Assembly: GCA_017303735.1 (NCBI GenBank)
Contig: JAFLCF010000264.1
Span: 1 to 5,356, forward strand
DNA length: 5,356 bases
Source of the DNA: Anaerolineae bacterium
GTDB lineage: Bacteria > Chloroflexota > Anaerolineae > Anaerolineales > Villigracilaceae
Direction: 5' to 3'
Both the position numbers and the translations under genes were made by a program. Shown in pieces: positions 4,400 to 5,356 of this stretch (position 1 is the first letter of the stretch; every line of letters starts with the position of its first letter). The notes beneath the pieces are model-generated. The model was not told the origin of the DNA. It did no database searches and saw only the letters and a list, made by a program, of their open reading frames with translations.

Positions 4400-4843
4400 A
4401 TGTTCATTCATGAACTCGCACAAGTAAGCGGCGTATCCGCCAAGACCATCCGCTATTACGAATCCATCGGGCTGATTGCTGACCCGCAAAGAGCGGAGAA
4501 TAATTACCGTCAATATGCACCCGATGCCGTTGAACGTCTGCGATTTATCGTCAGCGCTCGCAGCCTCGGTTTCAGCCTCACGGATATTGGAGAGTTCCTT
4601 TCGGCGCGCGACGAAGGAAGCCTGCCCTGCAAACGAGTGCTGGATTCGATTGACGGACGCATTGCCGACATTGACCGCCGCATCGCTGACCTATTGGCTT
4701 TGCGCGACAACCTCAGCCGTGTGCGTGCTGACGGGGAAGGTTTACCGCCTGATAAAAAGTGCGACGATGATTGCCTTTGCTATGTCATCACCACCGATAT
4801 GCAGAGTGGACAAGTCACCATTCAACGCGAGGAGAAAACCTAA
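4400..4843 (+). CDS. MerR-family metal-responsive regulator, copy 2 (147 aa)
   Basis: The MerR DNA-binding domain is plain (ELAQVSGVSAKTIRYYESIG, residues 5-24; NNYRQY, 34-39). A dimerisation helix (about 77-110) and a metal-binding tail follow. Cysteines are C77, C121, C125 and C127; C77, C125 and C127 align exactly with copy 1, and C121 is extra (K-C-D-D-D-C-L-C-Y). The start at ATG 4400 is preferred because AGGAG lies 7 nt upstream and the protein then aligns residue for residue with copy 1. The GTG at 4379 overlaps the promoter, and the ATG at 4394 is only 1 nt from the AGGAG, though it could serve a leaderless transcript. The TAA overlaps the next ATG (TAATG). Likely autoregulated and sharing its operator with copy 1. 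Confidence 0.9.
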   Translation: MFIHELAQVSGVSAKTIRYYESIGLIADPQRAENNYRQYAPDAVERLRFIVSARSLGFSLTDIGEFLSARDEGSLPCKRVLDSIDGRIADIDRRIADLLALRDNLSRVRADGEGLPPDKKCDDDCLCYVITTDMQSGQVTIQREEKT

Positions 4844-5268
4844 TGTCAGATCATTGTGGAAGTGTTACCGAGGACGGAGCCGCTGTATGCGTTCCAGGAT
4901 CATGCAGTTGTTCCTCCGAGCCAAAGAGTAGTGAGCCAATTCTTATATCCGTACCACCCATAAACAAAAGCCAAAATCAGGAGATAAATATGTGGAAGAA
5001 AATTCGCAGTGCCGCGATGTTTGGCATTGCCTGTATTGCCAGTCCTTGTTGCACGCCGATCATTATACCGATTGCCATCGCTCTGTTGGCAGGGACACCC
5101 ATCGCCGCCTGGCTGTCAGCCTATATCGGCTGGGTGTACGGTGGACTGACCCTGCTTTCCATAGTGAGTTTGGTTTTAGGCTTTCGTTGGATGGGACAAA
5201 AGAACGAAACCAGACGCAAAACCAGCGTCCAATCAATGAACAAGATACGCGCTTCAGAGGAGATTTAG
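4843..5268 (+). CDS. Cys-rich, CC-motif small membrane protein, mercury-transport-like (141 aa; alternative 92-aa form from 4990)
   Basis: The ATG at 4843 overlaps the merR stop and has GAGGAG 8 nt upstream. Residues 1-49 are soluble and Cys-rich (C5, C16, C21, C23; GSCSCS). Residues 50-141 form a small membrane protein with two helices (about 57-82 and 95-114), with C64 and a C69-C70 pair in the first (ASPCCTPIIIP), a short loop, and a basic cytoplasmic tail (NETRRK). The vicinal CC in helix one recalls MerT and MerF, which carry Hg(II) across the inner membrane, but the rest is not a clear match to either, so I give no symbol. A second in-frame ATG at 4990 has its own AGGAG 6 nt upstream, so a shorter membrane-only product is plausible. 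The pairing of a soluble Cys-rich segment with a CC helix would suit metal capture and hand-over (inference). Confidence 0.7.
   Translation: MSDHCGSVTEDGAAVCVPGSCSCSSEPKSSEPILISVPPINKSQNQEINMWKKIRSAAMFGIACIASPCCTPIIIPIAIALLAGTPIAAWLSAYIGWVYGGLTLLSIVSLVLGFRWMGQKNETRRKTSVQSMNKIRASEEI
4979..4983 (+). promoter_or_regulatory. Internal ribosome-binding site before the in-frame ATG at 4990
   Basis: AGGAG with 6-nt spacing to ATG 4990, in the same frame as the gene starting at 4843. The ATG falls exactly at the border between the Cys-rich segment and the membrane part (MWKKIRS). It either marks a second start or means the true membrane gene begins here. Confidence 0.5.
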
Positions 5269-5270
5269 AA

Positions 5271-5356
5271 ATGGTTACTAATTTGAATGAGATACCACCT
5301 TTAGCCTGTGACCTGACAGCCATTCCCGCCGACGTGCGTGAAGAGCATGTCATCAC
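5271..5356 (+). CDS. Unrecognised protein, N-terminal fragment (runs off right edge)
   Basis: The ATG at 5271 has GAGGAG 8 nt upstream and lies 2 nt after the stop of the preceding gene, so it belongs to the same operon. The 28 visible codons read MVTNLNEIPP, then LACDLTAIPADVREEHVI, with one cysteine (C13). I recall similar starts (L-A-C-D-L-x-A-I-P-x-x-x-R) in uncharacterised proteins near mercury-resistance genes, but this is a memory of context, not a functional assignment. The gene continues beyond the window. Confidence 0.7.
   Translation, partial: MVTNLNEIPPLACDLTAIPADVREEHVI

Overview
The window looks like a piece of a bacterial chromosome, most likely from Chloroflexota (Anaerolineae-like). 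This placement is an inference: it rests on a compact tad-type pilin cluster next to metal-responsive MerR modules, a CopZ-like Fe-S/Zn protein and a selenocysteine-type thioredoxin-fold protein. No rRNA, tRNA, CRISPR array, integrase or transposase was seen.

Layout. Positions 1-1495 (minus strand) are an operon-like tad/Flp cluster, transcribed right to left: flp prepilin (59 aa), three TadE/TadG-type minor pilin-like proteins joined by short gaps or 4-bp ATGA overlaps, and the first 22 codons of another gene that runs off the left edge. A strong terminator-like hairpin with a T6 tract sits in the leader between any upstream promoter and the flp ribosome-binding site. Positions 1548-1768 are a divergent intergenic region.

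Positions 1721-3704 (plus strand) are a metal-response module: a MerR-type promoter/operator, a MerR regulator, a thioredoxin-fold gene whose active site is U-G-P-C with an in-frame TGA, a CopZ-like protein with Zn and [2Fe-2S] cysteine sets, and a decayed membrane-anchored thioredoxin-fold gene. That decayed gene carries a second in-frame TGA at exactly the homologous position (S-P-T-TGA-G-T-C). Genes one to three are joined by 4-bp overlaps. A fragment of a NarL-type response regulator receiver domain lies tail to tail against the pseudogene at about 3700-3900.

Positions 3965-4294 encode a YnfA-family small membrane protein. Positions 4357-5356 are a second metal module: the same operator (29 consecutive identical bases), a second MerR regulator with the same Cys layout, a Cys-rich membrane protein with a CC pair in its first membrane helix that resembles mercury-transport proteins, and the start of an unrecognised gene at the right edge.

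How it may work together (inference): two MerR paralogues with conserved Cys77, Cys125 and Cys127 bind the same operator and so probably cross-regulate both modules in response to a soft metal such as Hg(II) or Cu(I). The products are metal-binding or redox proteins: a selenocysteine thioredoxin-like protein, a CopZ-like Fe-S/Zn protein and a CC-motif membrane protein. The main novelty is a metal-induced selenoprotein that conventional gene calling would truncate to a GTG-start ORF at 2317, plus a dead paralogue whose own TGA supports the selenocysteine reading.
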